Assembly (NCBI GenBank): GCA_943357285.1
Contig: CALRGJ010000002.1
Span: 62,001 to 126,000 of the forward strand
Origin: Candidatus Peribacteria bacterium
Lineage (GTDB): Bacteria; Patescibacteriota; Gracilibacteria; UBA1369; LOWO2-01-FULL-3
Direction of reading: 5' to 3'
Length of the DNA: 64,000 nucleotides
The notes under the pieces were generated by a model that saw nothing but the letters and a program-made list of their open reading frames with translations, did no database searches and was not told where the DNA came from. Made by a program: the position numbers and the translations under genes. The stretch's first letter is position 1. Every line of letters starts with the position of its first letter. Of this stretch, positions 34,772-43,088 are shown in pieces.

Positions 34772-35182
34772 TTAAGGCAGATTTTTTACAGTTTTCAAAA
34801 TTGTAAGTAATTCTTCTTTGGTAGTTTCATCACCATTTCTACAATAAAGAGCTGCAGGTATTGCACTAGGTTCCATTTTGGGATCTTTAGAATATGCAAT
34901 CATTTGAAATGGAAAATCTTTTTCTTCGGCGTCTGGATGTCCTACGGAAGGAGTAAATCCTCCAATAATAATTTTCCCATCCGGTCCTGATATTACGAGC
35001 ATATTATCAATTTCTTGTGCTTTGTAGGTTTTAGGGAATTCAACAGATAAAAGTTTTGATGAATATTGGTTCAAATTAGTATTCGTCTTTAAAGAAGTTT
35101 GATTTACTCCTTCGTTATTGTTGGCACATCCACTTAGTGCAAGGATACAGACTGCGAGCATTACAAGAAAAATGTTTTTCAT
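34772..35182 (-). CDS. Small lipoprotein
   Basis: A 136-residue lipoprotein with signal sequence and lipobox LSGC (Cys-19). The mature domain has alternating strands (LLSVEFPKTYKAQEIDNMLV) seen in PsbP/lipoprotein-type envelopes. No active-site motif is evident. It is the first gene of the minus-strand run; upstream lies the broken recombinase region. Confidence 0.75.
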   Translation of the reverse strand: MKNIFLVMLAVCILALSGCANNNEGVNQTSLKTNTNLNQYSSKLLSVEFPKTYKAQEIDNMLVISGPDGKIIIGGFTPSVGHPDAEEKDFPFQMIAYSKDPKMEPSAIPAALYCRNGDETTKEELLTILKTVKNLP

Positions 35183-35328
35183 ATTGTTTTATTAAATGAT
35201 TAAAAATTTGCCTTTTCGGACAACTCCTTCTTATGCGAACTTTCTAGGAGAAAGATAACATTTTGGGGATAAAATGACTATTTGAAAGTTTGCAGAAAAT
35301 TTTCCATATGACAATGACTCATACGAGT

Positions 35329-35494
35329 ATGTCGAAAAATGCCACTTTCCATTCTCTTCGCTATTCATTTGCTAGAAAATGGTGTAAATCTCCGCATCAT
35401 TCAGAAACTCCTTGGCCACAAAAATATCAGAACAACTCAAATTTACACTAAAGTTTCTTCTTCTCTAATGACAACTGTAAAAAGTCCGCTATAA
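35329..35494 (+). pseudogene. Remnant of a tyrosine recombinase (Xer/integrase C-terminus)
   Basis: Frame 1 reads [13 protein letters not shown], the catalytic H-x-x-R box, and then frameshifts. From the shifted frame [20 protein letters not shown] and then IRTTQIYT follow, giving the LGH motif and the catalytic Tyr. The two frames meet at a repeated CATTTGCTA-like sequence, as if about ten bases were lost between short repeats. No N-terminal part remains. It differs from the intact xer gene at 44.8-45.7 kb, so it is a relic of another element. Confidence 0.8.
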
Positions 35495-35495
35495 T
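35467..35495 (+). promoter_or_regulatory. Promoter for a leaderless zinc-ribbon gene
   Basis: A perfect TATAAT (35490-35495) ends 6 bp before the ATG at 35502, preceded by an ATGACA-like -35 near 35468. Transcription should start at or next to the start codon. Confidence 0.65.
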
Positions 35496-35501
35496 GGCGC
35501 C

Positions 35502-35864
35502 ATGAACGATATGAACCCAGTACAAAATCCAGCGACAGAGACACCATCGACTGAGGCTATGGCAGCTCCTTCTCACACGCCCGCTCCAATTGCTGCAGTT
35601 CCCCCAAAACCTGTAGATGATAATCCTATAGTTTTTTATTGTAAGGATTGTGGTGAGATTGTGGACGTGCGTCGTGTTGGTGGAAAATATGTGTATACTT
35701 GCAAGAAATGTGGCACGAAGAATGTGGCTTTTGGTACAAAAAAAAGTATTTATGGATTCTTTAAACTTGAAGATAAAGAAAAAGCTAAACTTCGTGAGGC
35801 TAAGCGTGAAGAAAAACGTCGATTACAGATGGGAGATAAAAGTATCAAGCCTCGAGCGTCTTAA
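35502..35864 (+). CDS. Zinc-ribbon protein
   Basis: A 120-residue protein. The N-terminal 40 residues are Pro/Ala-rich and disordered. A zinc ribbon lies at about 47-76 (CKDCGE, then CKKCGT). The C-terminal 40 residues are a highly charged helix (LEDKEKAKLREAKREEKRR). It is probably a nucleic-acid or ribosome-associated protein. The message looks leaderless. It is followed by a dispersed 3' element and a terminator, so it forms its own transcription unit ahead of recA. Confidence 0.75.
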   Translation: MNDMNPVQNPATETPSTEAMAAPSHTPAPIAAVPPKPVDDNPIVFYCKDCGEIVDVRRVGGKYVYTCKKCGTKNVAFGTKKSIYGFFKLEDKEKAKLREAKREEKRRLQMGDKSIKPRAS

Positions 35865-35910
35865 ATTTTAGAATTAATTTAGAAAAAATTTAAGAAAATT
35901 TTAACTTTGT
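35864..35910 (+). repeat. Dispersed AT-rich 3'-end element, copy 3
   Basis: Begins at the stop codon of the zinc-ribbon gene and leads into the hairpin at 35921-35941. Contains the exact core AATTTAAGAAAATTTTAA. Confidence 0.8.
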
Positions 35911-35920
35911 GTGCTATTAC

Positions 35921-35941
35921 ATCTGATGTTCTCAGATTTTT
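35921..35941 (+). terminator. Terminator between zinc-ribbon gene and recA
   Basis: ATCTGA and TCAGAT arms with a short loop, then TTTT. Confidence 0.65.
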
Positions 35942-35951
35942 CAAAATACTA

Positions 35952-35980
35952 TTGACGGTGAGTACACACTCACCTACACT
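35952..35980 (+). promoter_or_regulatory. recA promoter with an 18-bp palindromic operator
   Basis: TTGACG (35952-35957) and TACACT (35975-35980) are 17 bp apart. The spacer is almost entirely a palindrome, GGTGAGTACACACTCACC (35957-35974), with perfect 7-bp arms. A repressor bound here would block RNA polymerase. The arms match neither the E. coli LexA box (CTGT-N8-ACAG) nor the Bacillus type (GAAC-N4-GTTC), so this may be a clade-specific SOS operator. No lexA gene is in the window. Confidence 0.75.
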
Positions 35981-36009
35981 GAGGACAAATAATCCCTAAC
36001 AAAAACAAC

Positions 36010-37080
36010 ATGGATGCAAAAAGTGAAAAAGCAAAAGCTATTGAGTTAGCAATTGCTCAAATCGAAAAGAACTTTGGAAAAGGTTCTATTATGAAAATGG
36101 GCGAGATTGGAAAATCACCAATTGAGACAATTTCAACAGGTTCTATTTCTTTGGATGTTGCTCTAGGTGGAGGTATTCCACGTGGCAGAATCATCGAAAT
36201 TTTCGGACCAGAAAGTTCAGGTAAAACAACTTTGAGCTTACATATTCTTGCTGAGGCTCAAAAGAAAGGTGGCACGGTTGGATTCATAGATGCGGAGCAC
36301 GCGCTTGATCCTGAGTACGCTAAAAGAATTGGTGTAAATATTGATGAATTAGTTCTTTCACAACCAGATAGCGGTGAGCAAGCACTAGATATCGTAGAAA
36401 CATTAGTAAGAAGCAATGCTCTTGATGTAGTAGTAGTTGATTCAGTTGCGGCGCTTGTGCCAAAAGCTGAAATCGATGGAGACATGGGAGATTCTCATAT
36501 GGGACTTCAAGCTCGTCTAATGAGTCAGGCTTTACGTAAACTTACAGCGGTTGTTTCAAAATCAAAGACTACAGTTATCTTCCTCAATCAATTACGTATG
36601 AAGATTGGTGTGATGTTTGGAAATCCTGAAACTACAACAGGTGGTCAGGCTCTAAAATTCTATGCCTCAATTCGTATGGATATTCGTGCAGCAGGAAAAA
36701 TTGAAGATCCAGCAAGTGTAGAAAAAGAACTAATTGGTAATCATGTAAAAGTGAAAATCGTGAAGAATAAAATGGCTCCTCCATTCAAAATTGCGGAATT
36801 CGATATTATGTACAATAGAGGAATTTCTTTTGAGGGAGACTTGCTAGATTTAGCTACTAAATACAATGTTGCTCGTAAGTCTGGAGCTTTCTACACATAC
36901 AAAGAAACTAAGCTCGGACAAGGTCGCGAGAATGCAAAGAACTTCTTAATGGAAAATGAGAAAGCCTGCAAAGCAATCGAGAAAGATGTAAAGACATTGC
37001 TCTATGGTGATCCAAAGGATGTTGAAAAATTAATCGGAAAACTATCTGCGGAGGGTGAGGAATTACCTGAAGAAGTATAA
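36010..37080 (+). CDS. recA: Recombinase RecA
   Basis: The 356-residue strand-exchange protein for homologous recombination and the SOS response. The Walker A is GPESSGKTT, and MAW-like [22 protein letters not shown] and the L2-region [22 protein letters not shown] are intact. There is no intein. Translation starts after an A-rich leader (AACAAAAACAAC) without a Shine-Dalgarno sequence. recX follows after two bases, so the two are one operon, controlled from the promoter with the palindromic operator. Confidence 0.98.
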   Translation: MDAKSEKAKAIELAIAQIEKNFGKGSIMKMGEIGKSPIETISTGSISLDVALGGGIPRGRIIEIFGPESSGKTTLSLHILAEAQKKGGTVGFIDAEHALDPEYAKRIGVNIDELVLSQPDSGEQALDIVETLVRSNALDVVVVDSVAALVPKAEIDGDMGDSHMGLQARLMSQALRKLTAVVSKSKTTVIFLNQLRMKIGVMFGNPETTTGGQALKFYASIRMDIRAAGKIEDPASVEKELIGNHVKVKIVKNKMAPPFKIAEFDIMYNRGISFEGDLLDLATKYNVARKSGAFYTYKETKLGQGRENAKNFLMENEKACKAIEKDVKTLLYGDPKDVEKLIGKLSAEGEELPEEV

Positions 37081-37082
37081 AA

Positions 37083-37637
37083 ATGATCAACTACGAAAAA
37101 CTAATTCAGTATGCTCTGAGAATCATTGCAAAGAAGCGCTACACCAGTTTTGAAATGGAGAAAAAGTTAAAACTTTTCGCCGCAAAACAGGATAAAATAG
37201 CTCAAAGGAATGAGGAAGAAGATTTAGAGGAAGGTATTGAGCGATTGAGCAAAATATCTAATGAAAAATCATTATTCAGTGCTGATATTGAAAAAGTTTT
37301 GGAGAGGTTGAGAGAACTAAGATATTTGAATGACTCTGGCTATGCTGAAGATTATATTGCCGACAAAATAAGATTTAGGCCGCGAGGCAAATTTCTTCTC
37401 GCCCGAGAATTAAAACTAAAAGGATTAGATTCAGACCTAATCAAAAACGCCCTAGAAAAGCAAAATATAGATGAGTCTGGAATAGCGGCCCAAGCCCTGG
37501 AGAGGAAAATGAGACAATGGCAAAACTTGCCGTTGCAGAAGCAGAGAGAGCGAGCTTATCGCTTTCTCGCTTCGAAGGGTTTTGAGCCGGATGCTATTTA
37601 CAAAGCGGTAAACTGCTGTTATAGTAAGCTCACTTAA
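37083..37637 (+). CDS. recX: RecA regulator RecX
   Basis: A 184-residue protein built of repeated three-helix units. The conserved RYLNDSGYAEDYIADKIRFR and the RGKFLLARELKLKGLDSDLI repeat are typical. It binds RecA filaments and limits their growth. An acidic, Glu-rich insert lies near residues 35-55. It starts two bases after the recA stop, the classic recA-recX arrangement. Confidence 0.9.
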   Translation: MINYEKLIQYALRIIAKKRYTSFEMEKKLKLFAAKQDKIAQRNEEEDLEEGIERLSKISNEKSLFSADIEKVLERLRELRYLNDSGYAEDYIADKIRFRPRGKFLLARELKLKGLDSDLIKNALEKQNIDESGIAAQALERKMRQWQNLPLQKQRERAYRFLASKGFEPDAIYKAVNCCYSKLT

Positions 37638-37693
37638 GTAGGATCATTCATTTGATGCTGCTTTTTCTTTTTTATCCGTTTAACCTTAATTTT

Positions 37694-38947
37694 ATGCAAT
37701 CACAATTTTTTGCTGCTATTAATCAGCTCTGTGATGAGAAGAATATTTCTCGCGACAAAGTACTTGAAACTGTAAAAGCTGCTCTTCGTGCCGCTTATCG
37801 TAAAGACTATGGCCACAAAGAAGAAAACGTGGACGTGGCTATTGATGAGAACTCTGGTCTAGCGACTGTTTATATCATCAAGAAAGTTGTAAAAAGAGTA
37901 GAAGACGAAGGAATGGAAATTTCCGAGAAAGATGCTCATAAATATGACAAGAAAGCTAAAATCGACGATGAAGTAAAAATCGACGTTACTCCAATGAACT
38001 ACGGTCGTATTGCTGCTCAGGCTGCAAAACAAGTTATCATCCAGAGAATTCAAGAAGCAGAAAGAGACGTAATGTATGACATGTTCAAAGACCGTGAAAA
38101 CGAGCTCGTAAATGCTCTAGTTCATCGTGTAGATGGTAGTAATGTTTACATCAATCTTGATGATAAAATCACTACTATTCTTCCTCACGATCAACAAATT
38201 CGTGGTGAAAAATATTACTCCGGTCAAAGAATTAAACTTTATTTGGATAAAGTAATTAAAACTACAAAAGGTCCTGAACTTCTAATTTCTCGTGCAAATC
38301 CAAATCTAGTAAAGAAACTTTTGGAACTTGAAATCCCTGAAATTAAATCTGGCTTAGTAGTAGTAAAATCTATTGCTCGTGATCCTGGTGTACGTTGCAA
38401 AGTGGCAGTGTCATCAAATGATGAAAAAATTGATCCAATCGGTTCATGCGTAGGTCAGAAAGGTGTACGTGTACAAAACATAATGGAAGAGCTTAATGGT
38501 GAAAGAATAGACATTATTCAGTGGTCTGAAAATATGGAAGATTACATCAAGACAGCTTTGGCTCCTGCTAAGACTGCTGTGATCAAGCTTGATGACAGAG
38601 GAAGACGCGCTAAGGTGTATGTAAATCCAGATCAAAGACCTCTAGCAATTGGTAAACAAGGTCAAAATGTTCGTCTTGCTTCCATCCTTACAGGTTGGGA
38701 AATCGACATTATGGATATCAGCGAATTTGCTGGTGCTCCAGGCACACCAAAAGTTGAAGTGAAAGCTGATGTAAAGGATGTAACTGGACTCGGACTAGAT
38801 GAGGCCGTAGTAGAGAAATTGAAAACTGCAAACTTAACAGAAGTAGCTCAGCTTAAAGGACTATCTGCTAAAGACTTGATGGAAGTCGAAGGAATTGATC
38901 CAGAAAGTGCTGTTCTTATCGCTGAAGCGGTGAAGAAGGTAAAATAA
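37694..38947 (+). CDS. nusA: Transcription termination/antitermination factor NusA
   Basis: About 417 residues: N-terminal RNA-polymerase-binding domain, S1 domain (DGSNVYINLDDKITTILP), two KH domains (GSCVGQKGVRVQNIMEEL; LAIGKQGQNVRLASILTGW) and a C-terminal helix-hairpin-helix repeat (LKGLSAKDLMEVEGIDPESA). I chose ATG 37694 (MQSQFFAAINQ) over 37652 because the family starts here. It follows recX by 56 nt. A strong terminator follows. Confidence 0.95.
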   Translation: MQSQFFAAINQLCDEKNISRDKVLETVKAALRAAYRKDYGHKEENVDVAIDENSGLATVYIIKKVVKRVEDEGMEISEKDAHKYDKKAKIDDEVKIDVTPMNYGRIAAQAAKQVIIQRIQEAERDVMYDMFKDRENELVNALVHRVDGSNVYINLDDKITTILPHDQQIRGEKYYSGQRIKLYLDKVIKTTKGPELLISRANPNLVKKLLELEIPEIKSGLVVVKSIARDPGVRCKVAVSSNDEKIDPIGSCVGQKGVRVQNIMEELNGERIDIIQWSENMEDYIKTALAPAKTAVIKLDDRGRRAKVYVNPDQRPLAIGKQGQNVRLASILTGWEIDIMDISEFAGAPGTPKVEVKADVKDVTGLGLDEAVVEKLKTANLTEVAQLKGLSAKDLMEVEGIDPESAVLIAEAVKKVK

Positions 38948-38982
38948 GGCAATCCAGAAGAAGTTTCAAAGATATAAAACTG

Positions 38983-39008
38983 AAAACCCGTCGCAAAGGC
39001 GGGTTTTT
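38983..39008 (+). terminator. Terminator after nusA
   Basis: AAAACCCG and CGGGTTTT arms around a 10-nt loop. Confidence 0.88.
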
Positions 39009-39093
39009 CTTTGGCTACCCCTTTCCCCTTCTATTCTGGGTCATTTTCTGCTATAATAATTAGATATTTTCGAACCCTAAGTGAACCCAAATT

Positions 39094-40887
39094 ATGCCAG
39101 ATGATAAGGCAATACAGGCAGCTCAAGAGATGGAGAAGAAGTTGGCTACTGAGAAAGCTCAGAGTACAGCTGTTCAAACAGATCCAAAAGCTGAAACTGC
39201 TGAAGAGAAAAAAGCTTCATCTGATTTAAAAGAAGGTGAGGATAAATCGGCAGCTGCGATGGGAAACATGTCCAATATCAACCGTGAATTCCAAGAAAAA
39301 TCAGTCCTAAAACAAGCTGAATCTCTAAATTTGCCATATGTAAATATTGGAAAGACTCCACTAAATCCGGATTTCCTAAAACTTATAGATGTAGAGACAG
39401 CGAGAAAAGCTCGAATTATTCCATTTTTCCGTACTGGAAAAAAAGTTCGTGTGGCTGTACAAGATACTAACAATTCCGATACCCAAGCTTCAATCAAAGC
39501 GCTTCAAGATAAAGGCTATGAAGTGAATATAAATCTTGCGTCCTCTTCAGGCATTGACGATGCTTTAAATATTTACACGCAAACTCAGAAGTATAAAAAA
39601 TTAGAAATTGTTGAAACGGTAGAACAAAAATCTATCAAAACATACGAGAAAGAAATTGCCGGACTCAAAGAATTAACAACAAAATTAGATACAGTTACAG
39701 CAGAAGAAGGATTAAATCTTCTCGATGTAGGTGCCATTAAAACCGGTGCTTCCGATGTCCACTATGAGCCAAGCGAAAAGTCTGTGACTGTGAGATTCCG
39801 TATTGATGGTGTGCTCCACAAAGTATTCGAAATTAAACCAGATACTTACCGCAGAATTGCCAATCAGCTCAAATATTCAAGTCATATGCAGCTTAATGTG
39901 ACGACCGTCCCTCAAGATGGACGTTATGATTTTAAGTTTAATGAACAAAGAATTGCTGTTCGTGTATCTTCTATTCCTACTCCATATACTGAATCCTTCG
40001 TATGCAGATACCTTCCTAGTGAAGAGATTGCCTTGAGTTTTGAGGACCTTGGTTTCCAGAGTCTAGCTCTCGCAAAACTACAAAAGGTTTGCAGTATTTC
40101 TCATGGAATGGTGCTGGTTACTGGGCCTACCGGTTCAGGTAAAACAACAACTCTTTATTCCATTCTTGGAAAAATGAATACTCCGGAAGCAAAAATTATT
40201 ACTCTGGAAGATCCGGTGGAATACAATTTACACGGAATTACTCAAAGTCAGATTGATGAAAAAAGAGATTATGATTTCGCCAAAGGTTTACGTGCAATTT
40301 TAAGACAAGATCCGGATATCGTGATGCTCGGAGAAATCCGTGACCTGGAGACTGCTCAGACAGCCTCACAGGCGGCTTTGACCGGTCACGTGGTACTTTC
40401 CACTTTGCATACCAATAGCGCGATTGAGACCATCCCACGCCTTGTAAACATGGGATTACCTCCATTCATGATTGGCCCTTCTTTGAATACAATTATCGCC
40501 CAAAGGTTGGTAAGAAAAGTTTGTCCAAAATGTACCACAATGGAGCCAATCTCAGATTCAGCTAAAAAAGAATTTGAGGCTATCATGACAACTTTGAAAA
40601 ATGTAAATTCCGGAGATGTCGTAGTTGTTCCAGAAAAAGTTCCTACCGCACATGGTTGTGACGAATGTAGTCAGACTGGTTATAAAGGTCGTCTCGTAAT
40701 TTGTGAAGTTCTTACAATTAACAACGCTTTAAAGGACTTGATTCTCAATAAATCCAGCCTAGTAGATATGATAGGTGTAGCGAGAAAAGAAGGAATGATT
40801 ACAATGAAAGAAGATGGCTTTATAAAGGTTGCTCAAGGCCTTACAACTCTGGAAGAAGTCTATCGTGTGACTAACGTTTTAGACTAG
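39094..40887 (+). CDS. Type IV pilus / type II secretion ATPase (PilB/GspE family)
   Basis: A 597-residue hexameric ATPase that powers pilus extension or pseudopilus assembly. N-terminal 60 residues are charged; a MshEN-like domain spans about 70-170. The core has Walker A GPTGSGKTT (344-352), Walker B/Asp box region DPDIVMLGEIRD, the His box TLHTN, and a zinc site formed by CPKC and CDEC near 475 and 525. PilB rather than the retraction ATPase PilT, because of the N-terminal domain and zinc site. Its TATAAT lies at 39052-39057. It overlaps the convergent MFS gene by 17 bp. Confidence 0.93.
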   Translation: MPDDKAIQAAQEMEKKLATEKAQSTAVQTDPKAETAEEKKASSDLKEGEDKSAAAMGNMSNINREFQEKSVLKQAESLNLPYVNIGKTPLNPDFLKLIDVETARKARIIPFFRTGKKVRVAVQDTNNSDTQASIKALQDKGYEVNINLASSSGIDDALNIYTQTQKYKKLEIVETVEQKSIKTYEKEIAGLKELTTKLDTVTAEEGLNLLDVGAIKTGASDVHYEPSEKSVTVRFRIDGVLHKVFEIKPDTYRRIANQLKYSSHMQLNVTTVPQDGRYDFKFNEQRIAVRVSSIPTPYTESFVCRYLPSEEIALSFEDLGFQSLALAKLQKVCSISHGMVLVTGPTGSGKTTTLYSILGKMNTPEAKIITLEDPVEYNLHGITQSQIDEKRDYDFAKGLRAILRQDPDIVMLGEIRDLETAQTASQAALTGHVVLSTLHTNSAIETIPRLVNMGLPPFMIGPSLNTIIAQRLVRKVCPKCTTMEPISDSAKKEFEAIMTTLKNVNSGDVVVVPEKVPTAHGCDECSQTGYKGRLVICEVLTINNALKDLILNKSSLVDMIGVARKEGMITMKEDGFIKVAQGLTTLEEVYRVTNVLD

Positions 40888-42058
40888 TCCAAGAATAATA
40901 AGCGGCAGTGAACATCAAAACTCCAAAAATTATAAAGACAAACTTGAAAGGAAGGAAAATAAAAGTAACTACTCCAATTAAAGGTGTCATGAAATTTGAA
41001 ATTGGATCATAAGTGCAATAAACACCGTAAAATTTTTCTTCTTCATTTACTGATGTATTTTCAAGAAAATATTGTTCTTTTAATGGTTCAATAAGACCGG
41101 CGCCAGCTCCTGTAATTGCAAGTAGTCCGAAGTTTAATAAAGGCCAAGGACTAAGGAATACAATGGACAATAAAATTCCAATGACACAGAAACCAAAAAC
41201 AATCACCTTTCTTGGAGTATATACTTTACCAAAATCTCCGGTTCTAACTTCAAATACAATCGCAGGCAGCATCGCTAAAGCGAGAATAAGACCGGTCATG
41301 CTTGGAAGATATCCGGAATTAGCTACGTACAGTGGAATATAGAGATATTTGAAAGAGATCCAAAGCATATAGATCACTGAAATTATATAGATTTTTCGAC
41401 GTTCAGGATTTACGAAAAAGTCTTTTACGTTTTTGAATAAATCCGTTTTCTCCACTTTCTTTGAATTAATAATGGCCGGATGTTTATCAATGATGTGCTT
41501 CTTATGGAAATAAACTAAGGCAAAAATGGCAATCAAACTTTCTCCAGCAAAAACAGTTTCGTAGTTTAATTGACTGGCGAGGAATCCACCTGCCAATAAT
41601 CCAATTAAAGCTCCAATATTTTGGAATCTAAAACGTTGACTCTCTTCCTTTCCAAGATTATTTGCAGTAGCAAAATCTCGAATAAAAAGTGCAAGTACTA
41701 TCTGTAAAAGTAGTTCCAAAAAAATCTTTGTCGCCATCAAAATCGCGATTGAGAAAAAAGAGGTAACAAGTATAAGAGCAAGTGTCGCGAAGGATAGGAT
41801 AGCTAAACTGGCTTTCATTACAGTAGTCCTCTCTATTTTTCTAAAAATAAAACCGCTAGATAATCCTCCAATCAAAGTAATGATTGCAAGAAAGGAAAAG
41901 AAGAAGCTTACATTTGAATCTGAATGCAGAACTGTTTTCAAAAAGTTTGGCAAAACAGGAGAAGTAAGACAGGCAGCAATCGCTACCGTCATTGCCATCT
42001 GGGCAAAAAACTTTCCTACAGGGTGTTGATCATGAGTACGAACAGCTCGAAAAAACAT
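40871..42058 (-). CDS. MFS transporter
   Basis: A 395-residue polytopic protein with about 12 membrane segments. Between the halves and near the second loop are typical MFS basic turns (GGLSSGFIFRKIERTTVMK). There is no obvious substrate motif; multidrug or metabolite export are both possible. The last 17 bp overlap the pilB-like gene tail to tail. It lies 24 nt after dprA on the same strand. Confidence 0.85.
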   Translation of the reverse strand: MFFRAVRTHDQHPVGKFFAQMAMTVAIAACLTSPVLPNFLKTVLHSDSNVSFFFSFLAIITLIGGLSSGFIFRKIERTTVMKASLAILSFATLALILVTSFFSIAILMATKIFLELLLQIVLALFIRDFATANNLGKEESQRFRFQNIGALIGLLAGGFLASQLNYETVFAGESLIAIFALVYFHKKHIIDKHPAIINSKKVEKTDLFKNVKDFFVNPERRKIYIISVIYMLWISFKYLYIPLYVANSGYLPSMTGLILALAMLPAIVFEVRTGDFGKVYTPRKVIVFGFCVIGILLSIVFLSPWPLLNFGLLAITGAGAGLIEPLKEQYFLENTSVNEEEKFYGVYCTYDPISNFMTPLIGVVTFIFLPFKFVFIIFGVLMFTAAYYSWTSLKR

Positions 42059-42082
42059 ATTGGTCGGGTTATTGTGCCTATA

Positions 42083-43012
42083 TTAGCAGTTTCGATAATA
42101 TTTTCCACTCTTTGTGCTTATTAGCTGCTGCATTTCCAACATTGTTATTGATTGCAATAATTCCCTGATCGGCAAATTGGATTTTTGCTCAAGTGTCTGT
42201 ATATCTATGCCTTTATGCTTAGGCAATAGCGAAAGTACTTTTGATTCGGAAGGAGAAAGATCGTAAGGAATTGGTGGTATTTTTTTTGGTGGAATGGGAC
42301 GAGGTGGAATCAACCCCGATCGTCTCTCTTTTATGAGTGGATTTCCTTTAAATAAATGTGGTTGTTCTCGGAGAATTTCGATTATTTCCTTACCGGAAGC
42401 GATGGGATAAGCCTCTCCTTTTTGTAATAACCTGAGTGGACCAATGCTGTTTTCTCTATCAATGTCGCCTGGTGTTACAAACACTTCTCTTCCTTGTTCT
42501 AGAGCTGATTTGGTAGTAATTAGTGCACCGGATTTTTCTGGAGCTTCTATGAGAATAGTGGCTAGAGAAAGCCCACTGACAATTCTATTTCTCTGAGGGA
42601 AATTTGTGCGTTTTGGCTCAGTCATTTCCGGATATTCGGAAAGAATAAGTCCGGAATTTTGAATTTCTTCGGCGAGATCTAGGTTTTGAGGCGGATAAAT
42701 ATTATCAATACCGCTGCCAAGAACGGCGATGGTGGGGATTCCACATTCTAAGGCCGTGCGATGAGCAATACTGTCTATTCCCAGGGCTAATCCAGAGACA
42801 ATGCAGATGTCGAGCACACTCAATTCTCTGATTATTTTTGCCGTCATTTCTTCACCATATTCGGAATAATTGCGAGTACCAACAACACTGATGCATGGCT
42901 TGTGGATAAGCGAAATATCTCCCTTGTAATAAAGCTTCTCCGGAGGTTTATGAATTTCCTTGAGTAGAGTGGAATAATTGCTGAGATATAGAGTTTCTGT
43001 TTTTTTAGACAT
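42083..43012 (-). CDS. dprA: DNA-processing protein DprA
   Basis: About 309 residues. Binds incoming single-stranded DNA and loads RecA during natural transformation. The Rossmann-like core has GTRNYSEYGE, SGLALGIDSIAHRTAL, VLGSGIDNIYPPQN, SEYP and FPQRNRIVSGLS. A Pro-rich linker (RPIPPKKIPPIP) leads to the C-terminal winged-helix domain. I used Met 43012 (MSKKTETLYL); the longer frame to 43045 would run into the hairpin after purM. Confidence 0.93.
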   Translation of the reverse strand: MSKKTETLYLSNYSTLLKEIHKPPEKLYYKGDISLIHKPCISVVGTRNYSEYGEEMTAKIIRELSVLDICIVSGLALGIDSIAHRTALECGIPTIAVLGSGIDNIYPPQNLDLAEEIQNSGLILSEYPEMTEPKRTNFPQRNRIVSGLSLATILIEAPEKSGALITTKSALEQGREVFVTPGDIDRENSIGPLRLLQKGEAYPIASGKEIIEILREQPHLFKGNPLIKERRSGLIPPRPIPPKKIPPIPYDLSPSESKVLSLLPKHKGIDIQTLEQKSNLPIRELLQSITMLEMQQLISTKSGKYYRNC

Positions 43013-43013
43013 G

Positions 43014-43040
43014 AAAAAATTGGTTATTTTATTAACCAAT
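43014..43040 (-). terminator. Terminator after purM
   Basis: On the minus strand TTGGTTA and TAACCAA arms with a short loop, then TTTTTT, immediately before the dprA start used here. Confidence 0.7.
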
Positions 43041-43047
43041 ACCAAAC

Positions 43048-43088
43048 AAAGTTAAAATTTTCTTAAATTATTTCTAAATTAATTTAGA
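43048..43088 (-). repeat. Dispersed AT-rich 3'-end element, copy 4
   Basis: Minus-strand copy beginning at the purM stop codon and leading into the TTGGTTA/TAACCAA hairpin. Same core as the other copies. Confidence 0.78.

Noticed and set aside
30741-35182. Integron-like cassette array (same-strand single genes next to a tyrosine recombinase relic; some gaps contain GCTAAC/GTTAGC pieces)
   Set aside because: The gaps do not share a conserved attC-type structure or the RYYYAAC/GTTRRRY boxes in consistent positions, and the recombinase remnant looks Xer-like rather than IntI.
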